Positions 19,537 to 31,574 of a DNA stretch of 64,000 nucleotides are shown here, piece by piece. Each line of letters opens with the position of its first letter. The stretch's first letter is position 1. Made by a program: the position numbers and the translations under genes. Source of the stretch: Platanthera guangdongensis. Its lineage: Eukaryota; Streptophyta; Magnoliopsida; Asparagales; Orchidaceae. The notes under the pieces were generated by a model. That model saw only the letters and a list, made by a program, of their open reading frames with translations, made no database searches and was not told the DNA's origin. The stretch lies in contig CM077151.1 of the NCBI GenBank assembly GCA_039583875.1, forward strand, positions 117,281,519-117,345,518, in the 5' to 3' direction.

Positions 19537-21431
19537 GTCCGTTTCACCTCACCTCTACCCGTACTAGGATCCTAGATCAATTAGGTAAGATATCAGGCTC
19601 AATTGAGCCCGATTCCATGGGAGAAAGGAGTGATTTTTCCAAGCTTTCTTAACCGCTCGGGATCGCCGTCGCTGTCGTCTCCCGCCGCCCCATCACCGGG
19701 AAACGATAGCCACCACCACAGTGAAGGTGATGGCACCATTGGCCGGGGTGGCGCCGCCTCAGCTGGCCGGAAAAAGCCAGCAAAGATGCTCCAGGTCGGC
19801 TCGATCTCAGCCGTTGGCTGGAGGAAGGAGATAGCCCGATTTCGTCCATTCCTGCTTTAGGATTCGGGCAGATGAAATATTATGATTTAAATTTAAATAA
19901 TATGAATAGTGTATTTCTGTCACAAATATACAGGAACATTGCATGTGATATTTAGGGTACATAGATGCATCATCACAACTTCAACCCTGAATGACAAATG
20001 TAGCTTTATCTGTTAGCTTTAATTTGACACCTTAATTATCAATTTTGGTCCAGTAGTCAGGCCTGTAGGGTATTTTTCCTAGGACTGTTCCTAGACAAGG
20101 GCATAACTTGATTTGGATGCCCAAGTCAAACCAGTACGGTGCACCAGGCGGTACTGGATGTTCGTCACACCGATGGCAGTACAGTTCACCAGGCGGTTGT
20201 GAGGGTTAGAGCGGCCAGTGGGTTGTTTTACACTGCGGTCTGGAGGACGATCCTCGATAACGCACATCCGACCAAACAAGACTGACGGGTTGTCAGCAAA
20301 GTGCGTACGTGAGACTCTAGAGTGCACCTTGAACGTGTACAAAGGCATATAAGAGGGGTCTAAGGCTTGGTAGTGTGCATACCGGCCTAGAAGCGGAGAA
20401 GCCCACTCCGCTGCTGCCGTAGCCACAGCGGTGGTACCCAAGAGTGATGCTAGCTCTCAAAAAGTGGGAACTAAAGGTCTGTGATCACAGAGTCGTTGTG
20501 CGTGAGTTGCACTTGCCTGTGCATAAAATTCCATCATAACATTCATTCATATTAAATCATACGCTTCATAGATCCTTATCATATAAACTAGTATGGGCTC
20601 TTTTATATGATAAGTTAAATTTCCTGGAAATCCTAACTTATATATTTGTATGGGCATTTATATAAGTTAGGGTACTTTTGTGATGGTAGTATAGTGGTAG
20701 AATAGTTTTTATTTATATGCTCTTACTTTTTGTTCTATACTTCCTTTACTAGTACTGCTCTTTACTTACTTCTACCACACTTAGAACTGCTAGAGTAGAA
20801 TTTATAATATCCATTATAACTGCTAGTTAGATCTTGTCACATGTTTCCACCTTTGCTACCCCTTATTGTCCTCCGCTTCGTCCTCCCGCTCGGTGCCTAG
20901 GAGTTGCGGGGCGAGGTGCGGAGGAAACGACTTAGTCTTTTTGATTAATGGTCGGTGACCATACTATTTTTAGGAGCCCGTGGAGATGGAGCACCAGCAC
21001 GTCGAGGAGATAGGACTTGAGGAGCAGATACTGCTACAGTAGGCTACTACCACTACTATGCGTCCTCAGGTGGGACGAGTTCTGATGTATTAGAATAGCT
21101 TCCGCTTTTATTTGAGAGAGAGAGTTGATTTGATGTACTGGGCATAAGCCCTTATTACTCTTTCGTTTTGTACTCTTTTGTGGACTATGTTGATGTACTT
21201 TTCATTTCATTCATATGATATGTACTATGTGACTTGTGGACTAGTGGATTGATATACTGCTTTACTTCTTCTTCTCATATTGGCCTACAGGTTAAATGAT
21301 CGTATTAGCCGGCAGAATCGGCGTGTTGCGGTATCGACTAACTCGTGCGTTAGTGTCGCCGTAAGACGGCGGTTCTAGGCATAAGACCCGGTAGCCCTCC
21401 TTGTTAAGGGGGAGGGAGGGGTCTTACAAAC

Positions 21432-21439
21432 TGGTATCA
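21432..21439 (+). other. GYP-D primer binding site
   Basis: TGGTATCA three bases after the LTR end, matching the initiator tRNA-Met PBS but then diverging (CTTGAAC). Confidence 0.75.
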
Positions 21440-21615
21440 CTTGAACAAACGATCATATGATAAAGAAGTCCACAACACGGGACCACCCCCGCCCGAGCAT
21501 TAGTTTGCGGACAAACTATGCAACGGAAGCAGTGGTGTGCCCATGTGTAAAAGTCACAATAAAACAGTCCACTAAGTACAAGGAGTTAGGCCAGTTCTGT
21601 TTTAACCTTACCTTT

Positions 21616-22692
21616 ATGCAACCTCCACAGGTTGCCGCGCCGCAAAATGTGGCTCCTCCCCCTCCAGCTGCCACTCCATTCCTACATACGGAGACAGGGC
21701 AGACTTTGACGGCGATTCTGGATGCCTTCAAATCCCAGCAAGTTCTGGCTCCACAGCCAAATCCGGGGTCGAGCTGGCTGAGTGCCTTCAAGAGCCTGTC
21801 CCCACCGATGTACCGTGGGACAGAGGATGTGGTAAAGACGGAGGAATGGCTGGAGGCCATACACGAGATTTTAGCAGGCATCAGCTGCCCGGTCGGCGAG
21901 GCAGTACCTCTAGCCACCTCTGCACTAGAGGCTTATGCGAAGAGATGGTGGAAATCAGTGCGGGAGTCTACATATGCGGACAGGGAGCTGTCAGAGATAT
22001 CATGGGAGGAGTTTGACGATGTATTTCTGGATCACTTCGTCTCTGCTACGGACAGAGATGCCTTGGAGGAGAGGTTTTTGAACCTCAGGCAGGGGACTAG
22101 ATCGGTGATCGAGTATCATTGAGAGTTCTCTCATTTGACCAGGTTCACAGGGATTCAGGATACCGATGTTAGGAGGTATGCCAAGAGGTTCTACCGGGGC
22201 CTCAGGGACAATTTGAGGCAGGCCTTGCTGTTCATTTCTCATGGCACCTCTACGCAGATCATCGAGATGGCAAAGAAGATGGAGGCTGACCAGCTGATGG
22301 TGCAAGGCAGAGGAAAGAGACAGTTTGATGGGTCGACATCAGGAGAGAGCAGCAGGGGCTCTCAGAGAGGCAGGACTATCGGATACAAGAAGGGTGGGGG
22401 ACTTCGTCGTCCCAACTTCAGGCAGGAGCAGGGGACTCCTCCAGCATTGGCTCCACCACCTTTATAGGTGCATGATCCGAGGAGACAGGATGACAATGGT
22501 CGGAATGCCCGCATCGATTCCATCCTCCTCCTCCTCCTCCACCTCCAGTGGCCCCAGTACAGCAGGGCCGAGGTCGAGGCCGGGGCCGAGGCCGAGGCCG
22601 AGGCCGGGGATATCACGGCAGGGGACGCAATCAGGAGAAGATATACGCTTTGGACCTCACGGAGCAGAGGAATCCCGAGGAGGTTATCACAG
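21616..22692 (+). pseudogene. GYP-D gag, RG-rich, no zinc knuckle
   Basis: Starts at ATG 21616 (or is entered by splicing at 21631). A Pro/Ala-rich N-terminus is followed by the Retrotrans_gag domain, recognised by RGTEDVVKTEEWLEAI, the RWW motif and the FDDVFLDHF stretch. A TGA at 22120 and a TAG at 22465 interrupt it, and a frameshift lies in the CTCCTCCTC tract (about 22525). The C-terminus has seven GR repeats (22566-22606) where related elements have CCHC knuckles, then the conserved YALDLTEQ stretch and V-I-T before the candidate donor at 22693. An RG-rich tail could replace the knuckle in RNA binding; this is inference. Confidence 0.8.
22566..22606 (+). repeat. GR dipeptide-repeat coding stretch
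   Basis: GGCCGA-type hexamers encode about seven Gly-Arg repeats at the end of the GYP-D gag. Confidence 0.8.
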
Positions 22693-22793
22693 GTACTTAA
22701 GGATAATTATTAAATTCCTTGAGTTTTCAATTATATAGTACCTGGAACTATAGGGTAACAATTAATTTTAACATAAACAAACCTCATGCATAG
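22693..22793 (+). other. Candidate gag-protease intron of GYP-D (101 bp)
   Basis: GTACTT (22693) ... ATGCATAG (22793), AT-rich. Unspliced, the gag frame continues for one Thr codon and stops at TAA (22697-22699). Removing the 101 bp joins the first G of a codon (22692) to TT, then ATG ATC..., in frame with the protease that follows. Position and phase match GYP-C, GYP-E and GYP-F, although the sequences inside are unrelated. Confidence 0.7.
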
Positions 22794-25700
22794 TTATGAT
22801 CAGCGGCAAGCCCGCACATACTCTCTTCGACACGGGTGCTTCGCACTCGTTCGTATCTGAGGCCTTCATAGATGGACTTGAAGGCATGGAAAGATTTCCG
22901 GGACTAGAGATGAGGGTGCGTCTACCCGATGGGTCAGAACTGTGGACCACTGCCCATTGTGATATGGAGGCCGAGATTGGCGTCAAGGCATTTGAGGCGC
23001 TAGCAACTATTCTGAAGCTGCAGGACTTCGACTTGATTTTGGGCATGACATGGTTACATCGGAACTATGCTCAGATAGATTGTCCAACAAGGAGGATCAC
23101 ACTAAGGCATGGCGACTCCCATGTTATCATCGAAGGTATTCAGCCTATCTGCCACCTTTTGTTATCTTCTGTATAGGCTGTGAAGGCCCACGAGCAGGGA
23201 TAAGAAGTTTACCTTATCTACTTTGAGATGGTGGGAGCATAGACTTCTATTTCAGATATTCTGGTGGTCCGGGATTTCTCCGACGTATTCCCGGAGAAGT
23301 TGCCCGGGCTACCACCAGCCAGAGACTTGGATTTCAGGATTTAGCTAGTACCGGGAGCGAGGCCGGTGTCCCGGGCACCTTATAGGATGGCTCCCAGGGA
23401 GTTAGCAGAGTTCAGGACTCAACTTCAGTAGCCAGTCGAGTCGGGATTTGTGCGGCCCAGTTCATCGCCGTGGGGAGCTCCAGTTCTCTTTGTGAAGAAG
23501 AAGGACGGGTCATTGCGACTATGTATAGATTACCGGGAGCTAAACCGGTTAACGGTCCGCAATACCTACCCACTGCCTTGGATAGATGAGCTTTTTGACC
23601 ATCTGCAGGGAGCCTTTTGGTTCTCTAAGCTAGATTTGCGATCCGGTTACTACCAGCTTCGCATACGGGAAGAGGACATACCGAAGACGGCATTCAGTTC
23701 ACGCTATGGATTATACGAGTTCACGGTGATGCCTTTTGGGCTTACGAATGCCCCTGCCGCATTCATGAGTCTAATGAACCGTGTATTCGAGCCCTTCTTA
23801 GACCGCTTCGTGATTGTATTCATCGACGACATTTTGATATATTCCCGGACTCAGGAAGAGCATACAAAGCATTTGACACTGGTCTTGCAGAGGCTGAGGG
23901 AGTCCCAGATGTACGCAAAGTTTTCAAAGTGCCAGTTCTCGCTGCAGGAGGTGGCTTTCCTGGGACACACGATCAGTGGGTCTGGATTAGCAGTGGAGCC
24001 AGCCAAGATAGAGACAGTGAGGGATTAGCCATGGCCGAAGACCGTATCCGACATTCGCAGTTTCTTGGGACTAGCAGGGTATTATCGTAAGTTCGTGGAG
24101 GGGTTCTCGAGGATAGCACTCCCCCTCACGTCCTTGACGAAGAAGGATGCAGATTTTGTTTGGTCAGAGCGGTGCGAGACAGCTTTTCAGGAGCTGAAGG
24201 ACCGACTCATCTCATCCCCTTTTCTTGCGCTTCCATCCGGGAGTGAAGGATTTCAGATCTACACAGATGCCTCTTACCAGGGGATGGGTGCTGTCCTGAT
24301 GCAGCATGGACATGTTATTACTTATGCTTCGAGACAGTTGAAGAAATATGAGCATAACTATCCAGTACATGACTTAGAGCTCGGGGCTGTGGTATTCGCC
24401 CTAAAGATGTGGAGACATTACTTATACGGGATTCATTATGATATTTATTCAGATTACAAGAATCTTAAATATACGACAGAGGAGATGGCTGGAATTCCTC
24501 TACGACTATGATTATAAGATCCACTACCATCCGGGGAAGGCAAATACGGTAGCAGATGCTTTGAGTAGGAGGGTCGGCATTTCTGGACCGGAGCCTCAGT
24601 TGATGTCTATAGAGCTGCTACGGATGATGGAAGACATGCACATTACCATGGTATCTGAGGCCAAACCAGTGGTATATCGAGAGTATTTGAGCTCAGTGAT
24701 CAGTGGTGATGACATACGAGAGCGCATTCGAACACATCAGAGGCTGGATGCTGCATTACAGCCGATTTTTAGTGCCATGGAAAGGGGCAAGGTTGAGGAC
24801 TACACGCTACAGGATGATATTCTTCGATTCCGTGGACGCATTTACATACCAGCAGGGGGCAGTATCCGGGATGACATACTCAGAGAGGCTCATTGCTGAA
24901 GATATTCAGTGCATCCCGGCATCACCAAGATGTGGGCAGATTTGCGGAGGTCTATGTATTGGCCTGGGATGAAGAGGGAGATCACTCATTTTGTGACATT
25001 TTGCGAGACATGTCAGCGTATGAAGGCGGAATGTAAGAGCCCAGGAGGTTTGCTATAGCCACTGCCAGTCCCAGAGTGAAAGTTCGAGGACATTGCTATG
25101 GATTTTGTGCACGGACTACCTCGCTCCCACTCTGGGCATGATTCTATATGGGTCATAGTAGACAGACTGACCAAGGTAGCGCGCTTTATTCCAGTTCGGA
25201 AGGATGCCCCAGTTGTGGTTCTGGTGAGATTATTTGTGGAGCAGTTCGTCAGATATCATGGCATTCCTAGGACGATTGTTTCGGACCGTGATAGTCGGTT
25301 CACTTCGAGCGAGTGGAGGGCCGTGCATGCATACTTGGGCTCTCAGCTTACTTTTAGTACTTCCTTCCATCCGCAGACCGACGGACAGACCGAGCGGACC
25401 ATCCGGACCATGGAGGATCTACTCCAACTGTGCATATTGGATACAGGGAAGCCTTGGGAAAGGCTACTACCACTGATTGAGCTCTCGTACAATAACAGCC
25501 ACTAGGCTAGCATCGGGATGGCTCCATATGAGGCACTTTATGGGAGGAGATGCCAGGCACTGCTATCATGGGTTCAGGACATGGACACTCGAACTCTTGG
25601 TTCTGATTTTGTGGAAGACATGGAGGTTTAGATTCGTTTGATCAGGGATCGGCTACTAGAGGCCCAGAGCAGGCAGGCAAAGTATTATGATGCTCGGCAC

Positions 25701-26171
25701 CGGAAGGTGGAGTTCCAGGTTGGAAACAGAGTTTTCTTGAAGATACATCCAGTACACGGTGTCTCTCGGGTGCGGAGGCATAAGAAGCTCAGTCCACGAT
25801 ACATGGGGCCATACTTGATCCTGGAGCAGATCGGCCCCTTGGCTTACCGACTGCAGCTGCCACCGGAGTTGAGTACCTTACATGACGTCTTCCATGTCTC
25901 TTCCTTGTGAAGTGCTCTCCTTCGGCCGGAGCAACACATTACTACTACAGCCGGACCGGTAGAGCCTGACTGATCAGTTAGATTGGAGCCGATCCGGATT
26001 GACGATACGACCGTCCGAGTGTTGCGGAAGAAGAAGGTCCCTCTCGTGAAGGTGTTGTGGTCCAACCATGGACGGGAGGAGCACACCTGGGCACCGAGGG
26101 ATCTGATGCTGGAGCAACACCCGGAGCTATTTGCATCAGGTACTTTTAATTTATATTTTAAAGTTTCTTAA
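22794..26171 (+). pseudogene. GYP-D pol: protease, RT, RNase H, integrase, chromodomain
   Basis: Protease (22796-23176) has DTG at 22829-22837 in [10 protein letters not shown]. After a region with several stops, RT (23450-24028) has the intact box FIDD (23819-23830). RNase H (24065-24511) has [10 protein letters not shown] and [14 protein letters not shown] frameshift near 24480 leads into the linker and H2C2 finger (to about 25020), then integrase (25098-25505: D in AMDFVHG, D in VSDRDS, E in GQTERTI) and the C-terminus with a chromodomain (25983-26120, KKKVPLVKVLWSN). About ten stops and at least one frameshift: a decayed copy with recognisable catalytic motifs. Confidence 0.88.
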
Positions 26172-26206
26172 AATTCTTGCAGTAGAACCCCGTAGACCCG
26201 AACTTA

Positions 26207-26224
26207 AATTTCGGGGACGAAATT
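26207..26224 (+). other. PPT-proximal hairpin of GYP-D
   Basis: AATTTCGGGGACGAAATT, perfect 7-bp arms with a 4-nt loop, 22 bp before the 3' LTR. The purine tract itself has decayed to a T-rich stretch. Confidence 0.75.
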
Positions 26225-26324
26225 ATTTTTTTTGTTTATAGGATTTGTAACATCCCATGTTACTTCTAGACCTCTTAACTTAGATTGGGTTAGGCATGGG
26301 GTGGGTTTTAGGGAAACTAGCTAG

Positions 26325-26695
26325 GTTTGACCCTAGGTAGTGGGTTGTAGTCATGTGGGGCCCACTATAGGACAAAGTCAAACTAGGTCAAACTAGCCTA
26401 AATAAGGACCCTAGCTACACCATGACCCCACCACATTGTCCTAACCCTAAAAACAATCTAAGTGGACCCTAGGGCATGTCACTAGGTCAACACTTTGACC
26501 CCAGTTGACCAAAGTCAACCTTGGGCGTAATTTGGTCAAACCCACACTCATAAGCCCAATTAGCCTAAGTAGGGCACCCCATTGACCCAACCCAAGTTGG
26601 GTGGTGCCACTAAGCTCATGACCATCAAATGGGGTCAGCCCACTCATCATGTTTACTAAGTCAACACTCCAAGTCAACAAGTCAACTATTTGACC
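26325..26695. promoter_or_regulatory. TTGAC (W-box core) cluster, 3' LTR copy
   Basis: Same cluster as at 18655-19025, with almost all cores retained despite substitutions around them. Confidence 0.7.
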
Positions 26696-27163
26696 TAAAA
26701 GAGTGAAATGAAGACCAAGCCACCCTCCCTTGGGCTAAGCCCACCAAACTTGGCCCATGCCCAGCCCAAGGCACAAAAGACCAGCCCTACCCCTCTGGTT
26801 GAGGATAGAGAATGCATGCAAGGGGGCATTATGGATAAATCACCTAAAAGGAGGAGAGAGAAATGGAATATGATGAGAGGTGGCCATGTGGCCCTCACTC
26901 CTTCAGCCCAAAAGATGCTGGCCGACCTCCTCACATCATTCCAGAAGGAATTAAGGGCTGAGAGCCACTTGGCAAGCATGGGCGGAGCAACCAAGGCTGA
27001 GCCCGAGCACACCTTGGTTGTATCTCCCCATATACCCCACCCCATCCCCAATTAACCCCTCCATCAGCTTCAGAGAGAAATAAGGAATTGAATCGAGTGC
27101 TGGAACATGGAAATCGGTGGAGAATCAAGCAATCGGGGAGGAGCTCGTCGGCGCACCACCACC

Positions 27164-27205
27164 ATGGCAAACCGCCGCCTGAACCGCCGCCAAGCCCCAA
27201 TCCAG
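27164..27205 (+). other. Candidate LTR-encoded gag leader exon, 3' LTR copy
   Basis: ATG plus 13 codons ending CAG before GTCCGT. This copy keeps Arg where the 5' LTR copy has Cys and Leu. Confidence 0.35.
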
Positions 27206-27803
27206 GTCCGTTTCACCTCACCTCTACCCGTACTAGGATCCTAGATCAATTAGGTGAGATATTGGGCTCAATTGAGCCCGATGCCATGGGAGAAAGGAGT
27301 GATTTTTCCAAGCTTTCTTAACCGCTCGGGATCGTCGTCGCCGCCATCTCCCGCCGCCCCATCACCGGGAAACGATAGCCACCAACACCGTGAAGGTGAT
27401 GGCACCGTTGGCCGGGGGTGGCGCCGTCTCAGCTGGCCGGAAAAAGCCAGCAAAGATGCTCCAGGTCGGCTCGATCTCAGTCGTTGGCTGGAGGAAGGAG
27501 ATAACCCGATCCCATCCATTCCTGCTTTAGGATTCGGGCAGATGAAATATTATGATTTAAATTTAAATAATATGAATAGTGTATTTCTGTCACAAATATA
27601 CAGTCACATTGCATGTGATATTTAGGGTACATAGAGGCATCATAACAACTTTAACCCTGAATAAAATATGTAGCTTATCTGTTAGATTTAATTTGACACC
27701 TTAATCATCAATTGTGGTCCAGTAGTCTGGCCTGTATGGTATTTTTCCTAGGACTGGTCCTAGACAAGGGCATAACTTCATTTGGATGCCCAAGTCAAAC
27801 CAG

Positions 27804-29970
27804 TAATCAACATGACCCCAAATTTTGAGTACATGCATGATTAGGGCATATCTAGCCCCTGCCAAAACTTGAGAATTTTGGGGGATATATTTCCTATAGT
27901 TTTATTCAAAATACATAAAACGAAATTAATGGAATATTTGGATTATTAGGGCTCCAAATGGCCCCACGTTTTTGTGGCTTGTACTTAAGGACATTATAAA
28001 TATATGTTTTAAATTTCATCAAGTTTGGACCAATGTATGGTGAGTAATCCCACATGCAAATGTTGGACATGTTTAGGCTTCGCGTGCCAATAGTAATTTT
28101 TGAAATTTTGAGTATTAGGCCCCTTTGGATCATGCAAAATTCATGTAATTAATTTCAGTGGCCTATTAGGATGGGTTTTACCCCTCATTGAAATAATGGG
28201 ATTTTTGGAATCAAAAATCTCATTATTTGGAATTAAGTTTGTCACTTAGTTATTTTTGAAATTAAGTTTGTCACTTAGTTATTTCCCCAAATTTTGTCAA
28301 GGACAATATCATGACATGTTTAACTCCTGAAAATTTTTATGTCTCTGTTTGAGGAATATTGATAAGAGAAATGTGGAAATTACATTTTTGCCCTTATTTC
28401 TTTTAATTTAAAATTAATGCAAATACTCAGTAGAAAATTATGAAAACATTATTGATGACATATCTGAATATAAATAACCTTAATTAATTTTCTCAGCATT
28501 TTTGGATGAATCATAAATTTTTAAATCTTCATAATGTCATTTTGGGAAATTATTTAGAAATAAAAATATAGCTCCTTTTGAAAATAAATTGGAAAAAAAT
28601 AGGTTTTTCTCAAGTAAAAATCCTCAAACTTTGCCAAGTTAAAAAGAAGGTTATATTTGACTTAGGAAAATTTGATCATTCTGTTTGAAGAACTTCTGGA
28701 GTAAAATATCTTGAAATGACAATTTTACCCTTATTGCATTTATTCATGAATTGATGGAAATAGACATCAGAAAAATTTGGAAATATTGCTAGTGTTGTAT
28801 AATTGTACTATTAGTCTTGCATAATTATTTCAGAATTTATGGATGTACTGATAATTTTAAATTAATATAATGGCATTTTGGTACATATTTAAGAATGGGA
28901 TTTGTGAGGCCATTACTCTATAGAGGTTGATGAAACTATGCCATTATTCCTAAATTAATGCCTTATATGTTCTGTAATTTTGTTGGAATTTTGGCTTATA
29001 TATTCCTTGTACTTCATTTGGAAAATGGGAATTATGTAGACTTAGTATTAAATAAGGAATTGGTATAAATTATCAAAGGAAAATTGTGAAACCCTGTAGA
29101 CAGAAATAGTTTATCAATATACAACTCAAGAAAAATTATCTAGGTCAGTGGAGTTTAAATTATACTACTTCATGTGTAAATTGACCTAGGAATTATTTAA
29201 AAGATTTAATTAAGGGATTAATTGACCAAGGAAAATTATGAGAATCCATATGATAGTTCCATTAGTCCATACCAACCAAAGATAAATAGTTAGGGGCAAG
29301 AGGCCCTAAGAATTGGAAGATTCCATTTTTGGGGTAATAATAGGACATTGTCTGCATATAGCATAAATAGGTCATGCTTTAGGGGATTACCAGAGGATTG
29401 GTTATCGGAAGAATAAGGGAGTGCAATAAGAATAATCCATGGTGGGTAATATTGTCTTAGTGATGGGAGTAAAAGTGCAAGTCTTTAGGTAGCAACCGGA
29501 GTGGAGGTCGACAGAAGACCGTCGGTTTCCCGGTAATATCTTAAGTCACTAGGATTGTTCCAGAGCAACATTGAGAGCTGGGGTAAAATATGGGTAGTCA
29601 TCAACTAAAGTAAATAACCTTGCGAAAGGGAACTTTGGGCGTAATCCCATCGTAGTTCCTAGTGCCCCCGAGAGCCCTTCACTGGGTATACCCGGGCAGT
29701 CCTGGGATTAACCTTAAATCACTAAGTTAAATAACTCGTAGACAAGAGTAGTCTAATAGGTTAAGACATTTATTGTACCTTCTCACCCGTGTAGTGTTGG
29801 AGAGTTTCATGATATATGCTCACCCGTATAGGGTTTGAGGGGATTGGTATAAAGGCACTATTGTGCGTTCTCACCCAAGCTTGGTTTGAGGGTTTTAGGA
29901 CGGGTTTGGTCCTGCGAGCAGAAGGCTCGGAATAAAATACTTGCATGTGCATAAATATAGTGGCGGGGCA
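27804..29970 (+). repeat. 2.15-kb AT-rich LTR block absent from the 5' LTR
   Basis: AT-rich sequence with no supported reading frame; its last 500 bp contain loosely repeated TTCTCACCC-containing phrases (29780-29880). No TG...CA ends and no TSD are seen at its edges, which favours a deletion from the 5' LTR over an insertion here. Confidence 0.7.
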
Positions 29971-29975
29971 TGCGG
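29971..29975. repeat. TSD of GYP-F, left copy (TGCGG)
   Basis: TGCGG here and at 39419-39423. Confidence 0.93.
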
Positions 29976-31261
29976 TGTAACACCACCTATCCGTCGCATA
30001 GCATATAGTAGTAGGTTCGGCCGGGGCCCGACACCATATACCACAGACAAACCGGGTGGTTACTTATGGAAACCATCCAACCAATCTCAACGTCCTACAC
30101 AGAGCATTCTAGCGGAAGTAGTTTATAAAAGTTGCATACAAGAACCCAACATCGAAGCACGAATGTCCACTAATACAAAACATAAATGTTATACAAAATA
30201 CCCAAAACAAGTCTTAAGGCCTTACAAAATGTTTCACTTGAATATTACATGTTTTACAAACCACGGCACGCAGGCCAGTCATACATGAATAAAACAGTAA
30301 ACACTTCCATTTGGGCCTTCGAGGGCCGGCTTCGCAAAAAGGGCTTTAGCCCGCTATTGACCGCTTGGTCCAGCTGCACCTGCAAGCAACAAACCACCGC
30401 ACGGTGGCAAAATAAGGCAACGGTCAGCAATGCTGACCAAATTATAACGATCCCGCCCCCAACTCGGTGCGGCGATGCTCCTTCCCTGCATTTCATTAGC
30501 ATAAGCGAGCAATGTATATCAATAGCCATTTCACCACAGACGTTGGCTCGCACGGCCACACGCCCCGTGCACTCAGGGCACATTCTCGGTGAACCGGTCG
30601 ATGTCACGTCAATCAAAGCCATAGACATTCCGGACTCACCACCGCCACTTGGACGGCCAAACCTATGAGCAATTTGTCTTCCCGGCCTGGGTCACGATAA
30701 TTTAAGCCATTGACCGCCGAAGACCCTACTCTATGCCAACGGTAAGTGCCACGTGCCTTTAGGTCTCTTTAACCGAACGGCATAGAACGGGTACGGTTCC
30801 ATCTAACCCATGCTCACATCGCAACGACAATTTAAGCCATTTGCGCGGGTCAAACTTCCACCGAGTCCCATTTCCATCACAAGTCACATAACCCTGTTAT
30901 GTTCAAGTTGGCTCTCAAGCCACAAAGTTGGCAAGATCTCGTATCCGCCTAGTTTTCCGGGTGCACCTTTGGGTTAATCCCCAAGGCTCCCTGCTGCAAT
31001 CTACTGCGTAGAAAACCCGAAAAACAACCAATAGCACGGAGTCTTCTCCGGCCTTAAGCAATGCAACATCACCGATCCAGACTAACATGTCCGGGTAGGC
31101 TTCACACATCATGCCTATGTCCGTTCTCGCATACGGACTCTAAACAACGGGGACTTCACATATCTACCCGAAGGAACGCCTCCAACTCTCCGCAAACTCG
31201 CGAGAGCGGGCTTCCTATGCTAAGAAAGAGAGCTATTCGTGCTCAAGATGAGGATCGTTAC

Positions 31262-31285
31262 CCTTGAGTTCCTCTTTGGCGCCAT
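31262..31285 (-). other. Candidate gag first coding exon, 3' LTR copy
   Basis: On the minus strand ATG plus seven codons (A-P-K-R-N-S-R), followed by GTAACG. Identical to the 5' LTR copy at 38402-38425. Confidence 0.6.
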
Positions 31286-31574
31286 TGAAAAGTAATCGGA
31301 TGGAAATCACCGCACTAGCGTTGCCTCCATGGATCCGGAGTCGGCTTGCGATTCGGAGCTCCGAAGCTCCTCCAATGGCGGGATCTAGCTCTTCTTCCAC
31401 CCTTGGCTCTCCTCTCTCTCTAAGGATTTAGAGAGATGATAAGTGAAGAAAAGTAAGGGTTTTCTAAGTCAAAACCCGGGTATATCCCTTCAGGAACAAC
31501 CCCTAGCCGTTTGATCTCAACATAAGGAAACGAACGGCTTTGATTCGGGGCTGAAATGCCCAATCTGGACCGAA

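Larger units (their letters stand above)
18577..21428 (+). repeat. GYP-D 5' LTR (2,852 bp, internally deleted)
   Basis: TGTAACATCC...GGTCTTACA. It contains the TTGAC/GTCAA cluster (18655-19025), a CCATATACCCC element near 19358 that may be a TATA box, and a Kozak-like ATG at 19495. At about 20132 it jumps from CAAACCAGTA into a partly repeated GGTGCACCAGGCGGT stretch, where the 3' LTR has 2.15 kb of AT-rich sequence instead. Confidence 0.9.
26246..29975 (+). repeat. GYP-D 3' LTR, left part
   Basis: TGTAACATCCC... to the GYP-F insertion point. 26246-27803 aligns with 18577-20132 of the 5' LTR. 27804-29970 is found only here. Together with 39424-40700 it gives a 5,007-bp LTR. Confidence 0.9.

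Noticed and set aside
19603..19860. Ser/Pro- and Gly-rich frames in the GYP-D LTR (also 27254-27625)
   Set aside because: Conserved between the LTRs only as LTR sequence; frames differ between copies and no domain is recognisable.
27804..29970. Separate transposon insertion in the GYP-D 3' LTR
   Set aside because: No terminal repeats, no TSD and no coding domain at the edges; loss from the 5' LTR is simpler.
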